This document shows, one piece after another, positions 7,251-15,788 of a DNA stretch of 32,335 nt. The notes beneath the pieces were generated by a model, which was not told the DNA's origin, ran no database searches, and saw only the letters and a list, made by a program, of their open reading frames with translations. Made by a program: the position numbers and the translations under genes. How positions within the stretch are numbered: position 1 is the stretch's first letter; every line of letters starts with the position of its first letter. This stretch comes from JAZLDV01 sp045614925 (lineage in GTDB: Bacteria; Bacillota_I; Bacilli_A; Erysipelotrichales; Coprobacillaceae): NCBI GenBank assembly GCA_045614925.1, contig JAZLDV010000036.1:1-32335 (forward strand), given 5' to 3'.

Positions 7251-8599
7251 GCGTATTTTTTTATGCTTTTATTATACATATATATCCAGCATATACATTC
7301 TATTATGCTTGTTATTATCCAGCTAATAGGGAAACATAAATAAATCATTTCAATTGTTGGATTTGTTGGGAATGCATACCATAACCATAATAAACGTACG
7401 CCTACAATTCCTATAAGCATTAATACTGTAGGGGTAGTAGAAATACCCATTCCTCTCATTGAACTTAAGAAAGCATCCATAAGTCCATTTAAGAATAAGA
7501 ATAATACAACATAGAATAATCGAATTTTACCAACCTCAATAACAAGAGGATCGTCAGAATAGAAACTAAGCAATGTATCTCCAAAAAACCATCCAGTAAA
7601 ACCAACTAAAAATGATGAACATACAATAAGAACTAAAGAAACAAGCATAATTCTTTTAATTTTATGATATTGTTTTGCTCCCATATTCTGACTTGTAAAT
7701 GTAATACAGGCATTATTAAATGCCATCATACCAATATAAACAAAATTCTCAATACTTACTGCTGCACTATTACCAGCAATAATAGATGAAGAATCAAATG
7801 AATTCAATGTCGATTGAATTACAAGATTACTAAAAGAAAAGAACATTCCTTGTATTCCTACAGGAACACCTATTTTAATAATATCTAAAGCGATATCTTT
7901 ATGAAACTTTATCTTTTTAAAATCTAGACGAATAATACGTGTCTCATGTATTAATGTATTCACAACAAGTATTGCAGATAAAGCAGTCGATATCAATGTA
8001 GCTAAAGCAACACCTGCAACTGACATCTTAAATATAATGACAAATATTAAGTTTAATCCAACATTCACTACACCACTAAACATCAGATAATATAAAGGTC
8101 TTTTCGTATCTCCAATAGCACGAAGTATTGCCGCACCAAAATTATAAACCAATAAGAATAAGATACCAGAAAAATAAATAGTAATATAAAGATTACTTAA
8201 ATCTATAATATCACTAGGAGTAGACATTATCTTTAAAAGTGCCCTTCCTCCTAATATTCCTATAAATGTTAAAATAATCCCACCAACAATTGCTATATAG
8301 ATTGCACTGTGAACACTTTGTGATACTTTTTCATCATCTTTGCTTCCTATATATCTAGCAATAACAACGTTAGCTCCAGTACTTAAACCATTAAATAAAC
8401 CTGTTAACAAGAAGATAATGGAGCCCGTAGAGCCTACGGCTGCAAGTGCCTGTTCACCAGCAAAACGTCCTACAACGACTGTATCAGCTGTATTAAATAA
8501 CATCTGCAGTAAACTTGTTAACATTAATGGAATAGTAAATAGTAATATGTTTTTTAATAAGGGTCCATTGATCATATCAATAGATTGTTCTTTTTTCAT
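7247..8599 (-). CDS. MATE family multidrug/sodium-type efflux transporter
   Basis: The 450-residue inner-membrane protein has about 12 hydrophobic helices in two homologous halves. MATE markers include IPLMLTSLLQMLFNTADTVV near the N-terminus, VVGRFAGEQALAAVG, and RAIGDTKRPLYY after TM5. Family members export cationic drugs or metabolites in exchange for Na+ or H+; the substrate here is unknown. The start is ATG at 8599 rather than GTG at 8608, because the Shine-Dalgarno AAAAAGGAAG (plus-strand 8608-8617) gives 8 bases of spacing to the ATG and touches the GTG. The gene stands alone, convergent with the SipW-type gene and divergent from the nucleoside operon, so it is probably controlled separately. 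Confidence 0.92.
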   Translation of the reverse strand: MKKEQSIDMINGPLLKNILLFTIPLMLTSLLQMLFNTADTVVVGRFAGEQALAAVGSTGSIIFLLTGLFNGLSTGANVVIARYIGSKDDEKVSQSVHSAIYIAIVGGIILTFIGILGGRALLKIMSTPSDIIDLSNLYITIYFSGILFLLVYNFGAAILRAIGDTKRPLYYLMFSGVVNVGLNLIFVIIFKMSVAGVALATLISTALSAILVVNTLIHETRIIRLDFKKIKFHKDIALDIIKIGVPVGIQGMFFSFSNLVIQSTLNSFDSSSIIAGNSAAVSIENFVYIGMMAFNNACITFTSQNMGAKQYHKIKRIMLVSLVLIVCSSFLVGFTGWFFGDTLLSFYSDDPLVIEVGKIRLFYVVLFLFLNGLMDAFLSSMRGMGISTTPTVLMLIGIVGVRLLWLWYAFPTNPTIEMIYLCFPISWIITSIIECICWIYMYNKSIKKYA

Positions 8600-8632
8600 A
8601 TATTTCACTTCCTTTTTGTCCTATATTTCTAA

Positions 8633-8641
8633 ATTATATCA
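8633..8641 (-). promoter_or_regulatory. Extended -10 promoter for the MATE gene
   Basis: On the minus strand this reads TGATATAAT, an extended -10 box (TGnTATAAT). The -35 region is weak (TTTATC, 17 bases upstream), as is usual for extended -10 promoters. Confidence 0.6.
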
Positions 8642-8668
8642 TCTTTTTTTTATTAGATAAACTAAGAG

Positions 8669-8705
8669 TTTGAATAATGAATAAATTTATTATGAAATGT
8701 TCAAA
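8669..8705 (+). promoter_or_regulatory. Possible promoter/operator region of the nucleoside salvage operon
   Basis: A TTGAAT box (8670-8675) lies 17 bases before a poor -10 candidate TGAAAT (8693-8698). Between and around them are a 12-base palindrome AATAAATTTATT (8680-8691) and TTTGAA/TTCAAA half-sites at 8669-8674 and 8700-8705. The Bacillus DeoR operator also uses TTGAA/TTCAA half-sites, but the spacing here does not match it, so the assignment is tentative. Confidence 0.35.
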
Positions 8706-8729
8706 ATGAAAGTATTAGGAGGATATGGT

Positions 8730-9929
8730 ATGAGATTTATAATGAATGGATTAGGAATAATATGTGTGATTGCTTTTATGTATCTGTTATCTTGGGACAA
8801 AAAGAATATAGATTGGAAGATGATTATCAAAGCATTATTTTTTCAATTTATTATTGCTTTTTTGTTAATAAAATTGCCAATAGGGAGTACAATAGTATCA
8901 TACATATCTGATTTTATTATATCAATTATTCAATGTGGGCAAAGTGGATTAGATTTTGTATTTGGAAGTCTTGCAGATCCTTCTTCACCTACAGGATTTA
9001 TCTTTATTATTCAGACATTAGGAAATATTATTTATATTTCTGCACTTGTCTCTCTTTTATATCATTTAGGAATATTAGGCAAGATGGTTAAAATTATAGG
9101 GAAAACAATAGGGACTATTATAGGAACAAGTGAAGTAGAAAGTTTTGTGGCAGGGGCAAATATGTTTTTAGGACAGACTGAAAGTCCTGTCCTTGTTTCT
9201 AAATATCTTCATTCTTTAACTGATAGTGAAATTCTTGTTATTCTTATTTCTGGTATGGGGAGTATGTCAGTGACTATTTTAGGAGGATATCATGCATTAG
9301 GTATTCCTATGGAATATCTACTTATTGCAAGTGCTATGGTTCCTATAGGAAGTATATTGATATCGAAGATTCTTCTTCCACAAAATGAACCAGTAATGAA
9401 GATTAATGATATAAGTATAAAAGCGGATCATAAGAAAACTATTTTTGATGCTGTTTTTGATGGTGCAAGTGATGGTATGCAGATTATATTGTCTATTGCT
9501 TCTTCTTTAATAGGAATTATAGGTATTGTATCCTTAATTAATCTTATACTAGGATTTGTAGGTATTAATCTTCAAAGTATATTTTCTTATGTATTTGCTC
9601 CTTTTGGTTTTTTAATGGGATTAGATTATAAATATATATTGATGGAAGGAGAGTTATTAGGAAATAAACTGATTATGAATGAGTTTATTGCATTTGAACA
9701 ATTAGGAAGCATTATTTCGTCACTGGATTATAGAACGTCTTTAATTCTTTCTATATCACTAAGTGGATTTGCCAATTTATCAAGTATAGGAATATGTTTA
9801 TCAGGTATTGCTGTGCTATGCCCTGATAAAAAAGATGTTTTATCAAGATTGATTTTTAAGGCGATGATAGGTGGTGTATTTGTAAGTATATTAAGTGCAA
9901 TGATTGCAGGTATAGTCTGTTTATTCTAA
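8730..9929 (+). CDS. nupC: Concentrative nucleoside transporter (NupC/CNT family)
   Basis: The 399-residue integral membrane protein imports nucleosides using an ion gradient. CNT signatures are visible: GANMFLGQTESPVLV in the middle, GYHALGIP after it, and NEFIAFEQLG in the C-terminal core domain. These residues line the nucleoside site in the family. ATG 8730 is chosen over upstream ATGs at 8697 and 8706 because AGGAGG (8717-8722) lies 7 bases before it. The gene begins an operon with deoB (8 bases later) and deoC, so it most likely brings in the (deoxy)nucleosides whose sugar is degraded by those enzymes. No nucleoside phosphorylase is seen here; it must be encoded elsewhere. Confidence 0.92.
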   Translation: MRFIMNGLGIICVIAFMYLLSWDKKNIDWKMIIKALFFQFIIAFLLIKLPIGSTIVSYISDFIISIIQCGQSGLDFVFGSLADPSSPTGFIFIIQTLGNIIYISALVSLLYHLGILGKMVKIIGKTIGTIIGTSEVESFVAGANMFLGQTESPVLVSKYLHSLTDSEILVILISGMGSMSVTILGGYHALGIPMEYLLIASAMVPIGSILISKILLPQNEPVMKINDISIKADHKKTIFDAVFDGASDGMQIILSIASSLIGIIGIVSLINLILGFVGINLQSIFSYVFAPFGFLMGLDYKYILMEGELLGNKLIMNEFIAFEQLGSIISSLDYRTSLILSISLSGFANLSSIGICLSGIAVLCPDKKDVLSRLIFKAMIGGVFVSILSAMIAGIVCLF

Positions 9930-9937
9930 GTTATGAT

Positions 9938-11125
9938 ATGAAAAGATATAAAAGAATATTTGTGATTGTGATTGATTCACTAGGTGTAGGGGCAGATAAG
10001 AGTGCCCATTTATATGATGATGAAAATGCTGATACATTAGGTCATATTGCTTCACATATGAAGTTACATATTCCTTCTCTTGTTAAATTAGGAATTGCTA
10101 ATTTAAAGCATTTAGATGGAATTTTGAAAGAAGAGAAACCTTTGGGGTATTATGCTTATTTAAATGAAGCAAGTGTAGGTAAAGATACAATGACTGGACA
10201 TCATGAAATGATGGGGCTTTATATTGATCAGCCATTTTTAACATTTACTCATACAGGATTTCCTAAAGAATTAATAGATGAATTATCTAGAAGAACAGGA
10301 AGAGTTATTATTGGAAATAAAAGTGCAAGTGGAACTGAAATATTAGATGAGTTAGCGACTCAAGAAATTGAAAAAGGACATATGATTGTTTATACTTCAG
10401 CTGACTCAGTTTTACAGATCTGTGGACATGAAAAATATATGGGATTAGATAATTTATATAAGTATTGTAAGATTGCTAGAGAATTGACTATGAAAGATGA
10501 ATGGAAAGTAGGACGTGTTATAGCAAGACCTTATGTAGGAGAAAAAAAGGGAGAATTTAAAAGAACAAGTAATAGACATGATTATGCTTTAAAACCACAT
10601 CATAGAACTGTATTAAATGAATTAAAGGATCATGGTTATGATGTAATATCTGTTGGTAAAATCAATGATATTTTTGATGGAGAAGGGATAAGTGAAGCCT
10701 ATAGTTCTAAGAGTTCAATTCATGGTATGGAGCAGACTATAGATATAGCTAAAAAAGATTTTCATGGCTTATGTTTTGTTAATCTTGTGGACTTTGATGC
10801 TTTATGGGGGCATAGAAGAGATGTAATAGGATATGGCAAAGAACTAGAACAGTTTGATAAAGCATTAGGACAATTGTTACCTCTTTTAAATGAAGATGAT
10901 CTTTTAATGATAACTGCTGATCATGGCAATGATCCTACATACAAAGGAACAGATCATACTAGAGAAAAAGTTCCATTATTATTATATAGTCCAGCATTTA
11001 AAGGAAATGGATTATTAGAAGAACAAGATAGTTTTGCAGTTGTAGGTGCAACAATATTAGATAATTTTAATTTAGAGAAAAGAGATTATATGTTAGGTAC
11101 TTCATTATTAGAAAGTATAAAATAG
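9938..11125 (+). CDS. deoB: Phosphopentomutase
   Basis: The 395-residue cytoplasmic enzyme interconverts (deoxy)ribose 1-phosphate and 5-phosphate using two Mn2+ ions and an alkaline-phosphatase-like fold. Visible landmarks are D13 (VIDSLGVGA), the catalytic GKDTMTGHHE with T84 (equivalent to the phospho-threonine of Bacillus DeoB), FVNLVDFDALWGHRRD with its metal-binding Asp and His, and ADHGNDPT. Full length. The ATG is 8 bases after the nupC stop and has no clear Shine-Dalgarno, so translation probably depends on ribosomes coming from nupC. It feeds deoxyribose 5-phosphate to DeoC encoded next. Confidence 0.96.
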   Translation: MKRYKRIFVIVIDSLGVGADKSAHLYDDENADTLGHIASHMKLHIPSLVKLGIANLKHLDGILKEEKPLGYYAYLNEASVGKDTMTGHHEMMGLYIDQPFLTFTHTGFPKELIDELSRRTGRVIIGNKSASGTEILDELATQEIEKGHMIVYTSADSVLQICGHEKYMGLDNLYKYCKIARELTMKDEWKVGRVIARPYVGEKKGEFKRTSNRHDYALKPHHRTVLNELKDHGYDVISVGKINDIFDGEGISEAYSSKSSIHGMEQTIDIAKKDFHGLCFVNLVDFDALWGHRRDVIGYGKELEQFDKALGQLLPLLNEDDLLMITADHGNDPTYKGTDHTREKVPLLLYSPAFKGNGLLEEQDSFAVVGATILDNFNLEKRDYMLGTSLLESIK

Positions 11126-11137
11126 GAGGAATAGACA

Positions 11138-11806
11138 ATGGAAAATAAAGATGTATTAAAGTTTGTAGATCATACTTTGTTAAATCAGGATGCTACATGG
11201 GAAGATATTAAAACTATATTAGATGATGCAATGAAATATAATGTTGCTTCAGCATGTATACCTCCATGTTTTGTAAAAGAAGCAAAAACTTATGTCAAAG
11301 ATCGTTTACCAATTTGCACAGTTATTGGATTTCCTAATGGTTATAATACAACTGAAGTAAAAGTGTTTGAAACAAAAGATGCGATCAAAAATGGTGCAGA
11401 TGAAATAGATATGGTTGTTAATATTGGAATGATTAAAGAAAAAAGATATGATGATATTAAAGATGAAATTATGCAGATTCATAAAGCATGTGAAGGAAGA
11501 ATTTTAAAAGTTATTATTGAAACATGTTTATTAAGTGAAATAGAAAAAATTAAAATGTCTGAAATTGTATCATTGGCTAAAGCGGAATATATAAAGACTT
11601 CAACAGGTTTTTCTAAGTCAGGAGCTAATTTTAAAGATGTTGAATTACTAAGAGAAAGTGTAGAAAAACATGTTAAAGTTAAAGCTGCAGGAGGTATTTC
11701 TTCATTTGATGATGCGAAGAATTATATCAGATTAGGTGCAGAACGTTTAGGAACAAGCAGATTAGTTAAAATTATGAAAAATGAAGAAGTGAAAGGTGAA
11801 TATTAA
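11138..11806 (+). CDS. deoC: Deoxyribose-phosphate aldolase
   Basis: The 222-residue TIM-barrel class I aldolase splits 2-deoxyribose 5-phosphate into glyceraldehyde 3-phosphate and acetaldehyde. Catalytic residues by comparison with the E. coli enzyme are D91 (DEIDMVVN), the Schiff-base lysine K153 (IKTSTGF) and K182 (VKAAGGI). A TAGGAGGAAT ribosome site sits before the ATG, 12 bases after deoB. The acetaldehyde made could be reduced by an alcohol dehydrogenase such as the one at 4387, though the two are not in one operon. Confidence 0.97.
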   Translation: MENKDVLKFVDHTLLNQDATWEDIKTILDDAMKYNVASACIPPCFVKEAKTYVKDRLPICTVIGFPNGYNTTEVKVFETKDAIKNGADEIDMVVNIGMIKEKRYDDIKDEIMQIHKACEGRILKVIIETCLLSEIEKIKMSEIVSLAKAEYIKTSTGFSKSGANFKDVELLRESVEKHVKVKAAGGISSFDDAKNYIRLGAERLGTSRLVKIMKNEEVKGEY

Positions 11807-11835
11807 TCTTATATATATAAAAATGGGGTGATAGT

Positions 11836-12528
11836 TTGATATATGTAATGAGTGATATACATGGAATGTATGATAAATATATTGCGATGTTAAGAAAGAT
11901 TAATTTTTCTAGTCGTGATGTGTTATATGTTTTAGGAGATGTGATTGATCGAGGAAATGATTCAATTAAAATCTTAAAAGATATGATGTTAAGAGATAAT
12001 GTCTATGGTATCATAGGTAATCATGAAGTGATGGCAGTAGAGTGCTTAAGATGGTTATGTAGTGAAATAACTGATGAATTACTTGATGATTTAGATGAGA
12101 AAAAAATGAATCTTTTATCAGATTGGATTGCAAATGGTGCAGACAAGACAATTCGTGAATTTAAAAAATTAGATGAAGAAGAGAAATTAGATATTATTGA
12201 TTATTTAGGGGAATGGAGTGCCTATGAAGAAATAGAAGTCAATAATGAACATTATATTCTTGTGCATTCTGGATTAGGTCATTTTGATAAAGATAAATCA
12301 TTAGATGAATATGATTTAAATGATTTAGTGTGGGATAGACCAGATTTTGATCACTCCTATTATGATGATAAATATGTTATTGTAGGTCATACTCCAACAC
12401 TTTCAATAAATGGTTCAGCTAAGATTTATCATAATCATAATTTTATTGATATTGATTGTGGAGCATGCTTTGATAATGGAAAATTAGCATGTCTATGTTT
12501 AGATACAAAAGAAGAATTCTATATTTAG
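11836..12528 (+). CDS. PPP-type metallophosphoesterase (serine/threonine phosphatase-like)
   Basis: The 230-residue cytoplasmic protein carries all calcineurin-like metal motifs: SDIHG (D7, H9), GDVIDRG (34-40), GNHE (61-64), HSGLG and GHTP. This pattern fits PPP-family phosphatases related to bacterial PrpE/ApaH-like enzymes. The substrate could be phosphoproteins or dinucleoside polyphosphates and is undecided. The start is TTG 11836: GGGGTG (11825-11830) is the Shine-Dalgarno, and starting at ATG 11848 would remove the first strand (IYV) leading into the D-x-H motif. It begins 29 bases after deoC without an intervening terminator, so it may be co-transcribed with the deo genes, although its function is not obviously related. 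Confidence 0.88.
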   Translation: MIYVMSDIHGMYDKYIAMLRKINFSSRDVLYVLGDVIDRGNDSIKILKDMMLRDNVYGIIGNHEVMAVECLRWLCSEITDELLDDLDEKKMNLLSDWIANGADKTIREFKKLDEEEKLDIIDYLGEWSAYEEIEVNNEHYILVHSGLGHFDKDKSLDEYDLNDLVWDRPDFDHSYYDDKYVIVGHTPTLSINGSAKIYHNHNFIDIDCGACFDNGKLACLCLDTKEEFYI

Positions 12529-12556
12529 TATAACGTGTTTACGTTATACTTTTTTT
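12527..12556 (+). terminator. Terminator overlapping the phosphatase stop codon
   Basis: Perfect 10-bp stem AGTATAACGT / ACGTTATACT with GTTT loop and a run of T. The stem begins inside the TAG stop codon (12526-12528), so terminating ribosomes could influence its folding. Confidence 0.93.
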
Positions 12557-12586
12557 CATGTATGATTAAAAAAAGGAGGAATGATT

Positions 12587-12880
12587 ATGGGAATTAAGGA
12601 ATTTTTTGTACAATATCAATTTTTATTTTATTATCTGATTATAATTAATGTGGTTACTTTTTTAATGTTTGGAATTGATAAATATAAGGCTATAAAAAAT
12701 AAGTGGAGAATAAAAGAAGCGACATTACTAGGATGTTCATTTATTGGTGGGGCAATAGGTGGAATGATGGGTATGTATACATTTAGGCATAAAACACAAA
12801 AATTATATTTCTTTTTAGGTATTCCATTTATGCTTTGTTTACATGTTTCTTTGTTTGTTTACATATTTTTTATCTTATAA
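12587..12880 (+). CDS. Small DUF1294 membrane protein
   Basis: The 97-residue protein has hydrophobic segments near residues 10-30, 50-63 and 74-96. The DUF1294 pattern is clear: MFGIDKYKAIKNKWRI, a G-G-A-I-G-G-M-M-G-M turn, then FRHKTQKLYFFLGIP. ATG 12587 is used because AAGGAGG (12573-12579) is 7 bases before it; the ATG at 12581 is only one base away. It stands alone between two terminators; its promoter is not obvious and could lie in the short AT-rich gap after 12556. The family has no settled function. Confidence 0.88.
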   Translation: MGIKEFFVQYQFLFYYLIIINVVTFLMFGIDKYKAIKNKWRIKEATLLGCSFIGGAIGGMMGMYTFRHKTQKLYFFLGIPFMLCLHVSLFVYIFFIL

Positions 12881-12906
12881 AATACAGCGAAAGCTGTATT
12901 TTTTTT
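12880..12906 (+). terminator. Terminator after the DUF1294 gene
   Basis: Perfect 9-bp stem AAATACAGC / GCTGTATTT closed by a GAAA tetraloop and followed by TTTTT. Between it and the opp promoter at 13077 is AT-rich sequence with no gene seen. Confidence 0.94.
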
Positions 12907-13076
12907 ATTTTTCTATAAAAAAATAAATTGTTTTTATTTTAGAACAATTCGTGAAAAAACGCACATATTATCGTATTTTTGTATACCATTTTTATAATAT
13001 ACTTAAAAAAATTAAGTTTTATCCTAAATTAGAACTGATGATTTAGAAATAAAATAAAAAAATTTAAAATTAATAT

Positions 13077-13104
13077 TTGACAAATTTTTTAAAGGTGGTA
13101 TCAT
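13077..13104 (+). promoter_or_regulatory. Promoter of the opp operon
   Basis: A perfect -35 TTGACA (13077-13082) and a -10 TATCAT (13099-13104, 5/6) with a 16-base spacer. Transcription should start near 13111, about 40 bases before oppA. Confidence 0.78.
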
Positions 13105-13113
13105 AGTAGTATA

Positions 13114-13130
13114 AACTTTTTCAAAAAGTT
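13114..13130 (+). promoter_or_regulatory. Inverted repeat at the opp transcription start (operator candidate)
   Basis: AACTTTTT-C-AAAAAGTT is a perfect 8-base inverted repeat with a 1-base centre, immediately downstream of the -10 box. The near-zero spacer argues for protein binding rather than an RNA hairpin. It resembles the CodY box (AATTTTCWGAAAATT) in outline but differs at about five of 15 positions, so the regulator is unassigned. Confidence 0.4.
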
Positions 13131-13150
13131 CAAATTGGAGGGATGAAATT

Positions 13151-14761
13151 ATGAAAAGAATGAAAAAAGCGATGCTATCAATGTTAGCATTAGTAATGTT
13201 AGTTGGTTGTGGGGGAAACAAACAAACTAACAATTCAAATCAAGTTGTTTTTGCAAAAGAAAACGACATCAGCACTTTAGACTTAAAGAGTGCTTCAACA
13301 GGGATGGACTTTGAAATCATCAATGCATGTAATGATGGGTTAGTTGCATTAGATGCAGATTCAAAAGTTGTACCTGCACTTGCTGAATCTTGGGAAGTCG
13401 AAGAAGATGTAAAATATACATTCAAATTAAGAGAAGCTTATTGGCAAAATGGGGATCCAGTAACTGCTCAAGACTTCGTATATTCTTGGCAAAGAACAAT
13501 TGTAGATGGTGAAGACTATAGATATTTCTTCACAGATGATATGGCATGTATCAAAAACGGTAATGAAGTTTATGCAGGTGAAATGAAACCTGAAGAATTA
13601 GGTATTAAAGCAATCGATGAAAAAACATTAGAAATTACCTTATCTAAACCTACTCCTTACTTCTTATCATTATTAGCGTTCCCAACTTCTTTCCCATTAA
13701 ATCAGAAGTTCGTTGAATCTTGTGGTGACGAATATGCATTATCACCAGAAAAATTCTTAGGTAACGGGGCGTTCAAATTAGATAGTTATGTAAAATCTTC
13801 TAACTTAGTATTAGTTAAAAATGAAACTTACTGGGATAAAGATGCTGTTAAAGTTGACAGTTTAAAATTCAACATTGTTAAAGAAGCTGCAACTGCTGCA
13901 TTAGACTTTGACAGTGGTAAATGTGACTTCACTGCTATCAACTCATCATTAGTTGATAAATATAAAGATACTGATAAATATGACTCATTCTTAGGTGGAT
14001 ATTTATGGTTCTTACAATTCAATATTGAAGATGCTGCTGGAGTATTAAAAAATGCTAACTTAAGAAAAGCATTAGCTTTAGCAGTTGATAAAGAAGACTT
14101 AACTGCAAACGTATTAAAAGATGGTTCTGTACCAGCTCGTGGATATGTACCACAAGAATTTACTTATGGACCAGACGGTAAAGATTACACAGTAACAGCT
14201 GAAAACTTAGTAAAAACAAACATCGAAGCTGCTAAAGCTGCTTGGGCTGAAGCTAAAAAAGAATTAGGTGTTGATACTTTAGAATTAGAATTATTATATG
14301 AAACTGCAGATCCTGCAAAACCTGCTGCTGAATATATTCAAGCTGCATTACAAACAAACTTAGAAGGGTTAAAAATCAACATGAAAGGTGTTGAAAAGAA
14401 AACTCGTACAACATTACAACAAGAAGGTAACTTCCAAGTTACATTAACTAGATGGGGTCCTGACTATGCTGATCCAACTACTTATTTAACATTATTAACT
14501 GATGGACATTACTTCAACTATGGTAAATGGGCTAATGCGAAATATGATGATTTAATCGCAAAAGTTGGTAGTGAAACAGATGTTGAAGCTAGATGGCAAT
14601 TATGTAAAGATGCTGAAAAAGTATTATTTGAAGATGGTAATTACCCTGTAGCACCAATGTTCCAAACTGGTGGTGCTGTATTAGTTAATCCACAATTAAC
14701 TGGATTAGAAGACCATGCATTTGGTACACCTTATATTTACAAAAATGTTGCAAAAAATTAA
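13151..14761 (+). CDS. oppA: Oligopeptide ABC transporter substrate-binding lipoprotein
   Basis: The 536-residue protein captures peptides outside the membrane and hands them to OppBCDF. The N-terminus is a lipoprotein signal: basic MKRMKKAM, a hydrophobic stretch, then lipobox L-V-G-C with C20 as the lipidated residue. A Ser/Asn/Gln-rich linker follows. Family-5 binding-protein landmarks include VVPALAESWEVEEDVKYTF and YTFKLREAYWQNGDPVTAQD, then DFVYSWQR. Length matches OppA. A TTGGAGGG ribosome site precedes ATG 13151. Third-position C is more common here (TTC, AAC, GAC) than in neighbouring transporter genes, consistent with high expression. Peptide preference cannot be told from sequence. 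Confidence 0.95.
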   Translation: MKRMKKAMLSMLALVMLVGCGGNKQTNNSNQVVFAKENDISTLDLKSASTGMDFEIINACNDGLVALDADSKVVPALAESWEVEEDVKYTFKLREAYWQNGDPVTAQDFVYSWQRTIVDGEDYRYFFTDDMACIKNGNEVYAGEMKPEELGIKAIDEKTLEITLSKPTPYFLSLLAFPTSFPLNQKFVESCGDEYALSPEKFLGNGAFKLDSYVKSSNLVLVKNETYWDKDAVKVDSLKFNIVKEAATAALDFDSGKCDFTAINSSLVDKYKDTDKYDSFLGGYLWFLQFNIEDAAGVLKNANLRKALALAVDKEDLTANVLKDGSVPARGYVPQEFTYGPDGKDYTVTAENLVKTNIEAAKAAWAEAKKELGVDTLELELLYETADPAKPAAEYIQAALQTNLEGLKINMKGVEKKTRTTLQQEGNFQVTLTRWGPDYADPTTYLTLLTDGHYFNYGKWANAKYDDLIAKVGSETDVEARWQLCKDAEKVLFEDGNYPVAPMFQTGGAVLVNPQLTGLEDHAFGTPYIYKNVAKN

Positions 14762-14780
14762 TTAGGTATGATTTAGGAAT

Positions 14781-14813
14781 GACACATTCTGGAATACGGA
14801 ATGTGTTGTTTCT
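14781..14813 (+). terminator. Attenuator-like hairpin between oppA and oppB
   Basis: Stem ACACATTC / GAATGTGT (14782-14789 with 14799-14806) around a 9-base loop, followed by the loosely U-rich TGTTTCTTT. A partial terminator here would make oppA mRNA more abundant than the permease mRNA, as is common in binding-protein operons. Confidence 0.6.
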
Positions 14814-14840
14814 TTAAATAGTGAAAGGGGAAAACACAAA

Positions 14841-15785
14841 ATGGATAAATCAACTGTAAAATATATATTAAAAAGAATGGCGATGGCATTTTTTACCCTT
14901 TTGATCATTATCTTAGTTCTTTTTGCAATGTTAAAATTAATGCCTGGTTCTCCATTTAATCCAGAGAAATTATCTCCAGATATTATTGCTCAATTAGAAG
15001 CAAAATATGGATTAGATAAACCAGTATTTGAACAATTTTTCAATTATTTAAAAGGGATGATCACAGGTGACTTTGGTATTTCTCTTGTAATATCAAAAAA
15101 TAGTCCTGTATTTGATTTAGTTGCACCACGTATTGGCGTATCTTTTGGGATTGGGATCGCTGCAGCTTTAATTGGTGCATTCATTGGTATTTTATTAGGT
15201 GTTGGAGCAGCATTAAATAAAAATACAATCTGGGATACTATGGCAACAATGATTTCTGTTATTGGGGTCAGTATACCTTCGTTCGTATTTGCATTATTAC
15301 TGTTAATTGTATTTGGGGTTAAATTCCCAATATTCCCAATACTTTATGATCCATATGATCCGATTTATTCAGCTATTCTACCTACATTAGCACTTTCAGT
15401 AAGTGCTATTGCAAACGTAGCAAGATTTACTAGATCTGAAATGATTGAAGTTATGAAATCAGATTATGTATTATTAGCTGAAGCAAAAGGATTAGATAGA
15501 AAAACTTTAATTTTAAAACATGCATTAAGAAATACATTAGTGCCTGTTATTACTGTTTTAGCACCTATCATTATTAACTTAATGACAGGTTCAATGGTTA
15601 TTGAAAAAATTTGTAGTATTCCAGGTCTTGGTTCTTTATTAGTAGAAGGAATTCAAGGGAATGACTATTATGTAGTTATGGCTGTCGCATTCTTATATAG
15701 TTTACTATATATTGTAATGATGTTAGTCGTAGATATTTTATATGGAATTATTGATCCAAGAATTAGAGTAGGAAAGGCGGACTAG
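14841..15785 (+). CDS. oppB: Oligopeptide ABC transporter permease OppB
   Basis: The 314-residue inner-membrane permease has about six helices: one near residues 9-31, then a periplasmic loop with the MPGSPF and KYGLDKP motifs typical of OppB/DppB, then the five-helix core. The EAA loop that contacts the ATPases is EAKGLDRKTLILKHALRN. The ribosome site is AAAGGGGAAAA before ATG 14841. oppC starts 3 bases after its stop. Confidence 0.95.
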   Translation: MDKSTVKYILKRMAMAFFTLLIIILVLFAMLKLMPGSPFNPEKLSPDIIAQLEAKYGLDKPVFEQFFNYLKGMITGDFGISLVISKNSPVFDLVAPRIGVSFGIGIAAALIGAFIGILLGVGAALNKNTIWDTMATMISVIGVSIPSFVFALLLLIVFGVKFPIFPILYDPYDPIYSAILPTLALSVSAIANVARFTRSEMIEVMKSDYVLLAEAKGLDRKTLILKHALRNTLVPVITVLAPIIINLMTGSMVIEKICSIPGLGSLLVEGIQGNDYYVVMAVAFLYSLLYIVMMLVVDILYGIIDPRIRVGKAD

Positions 15786-15788
15786 ATT

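Noticed and set aside
8340..8660. Plus-strand open frame of 106 codons opposite the MATE gene start
   Set aside because: It is antisense to a clear membrane protein, has no ribosome site, and encodes no recognisable domain.
12907..13076. Searched for a small gene, riboswitch or RNA in the AT-rich gap before the opp promoter
   Set aside because: No open frame with a ribosome site and no conserved riboswitch-like pattern was recognised.
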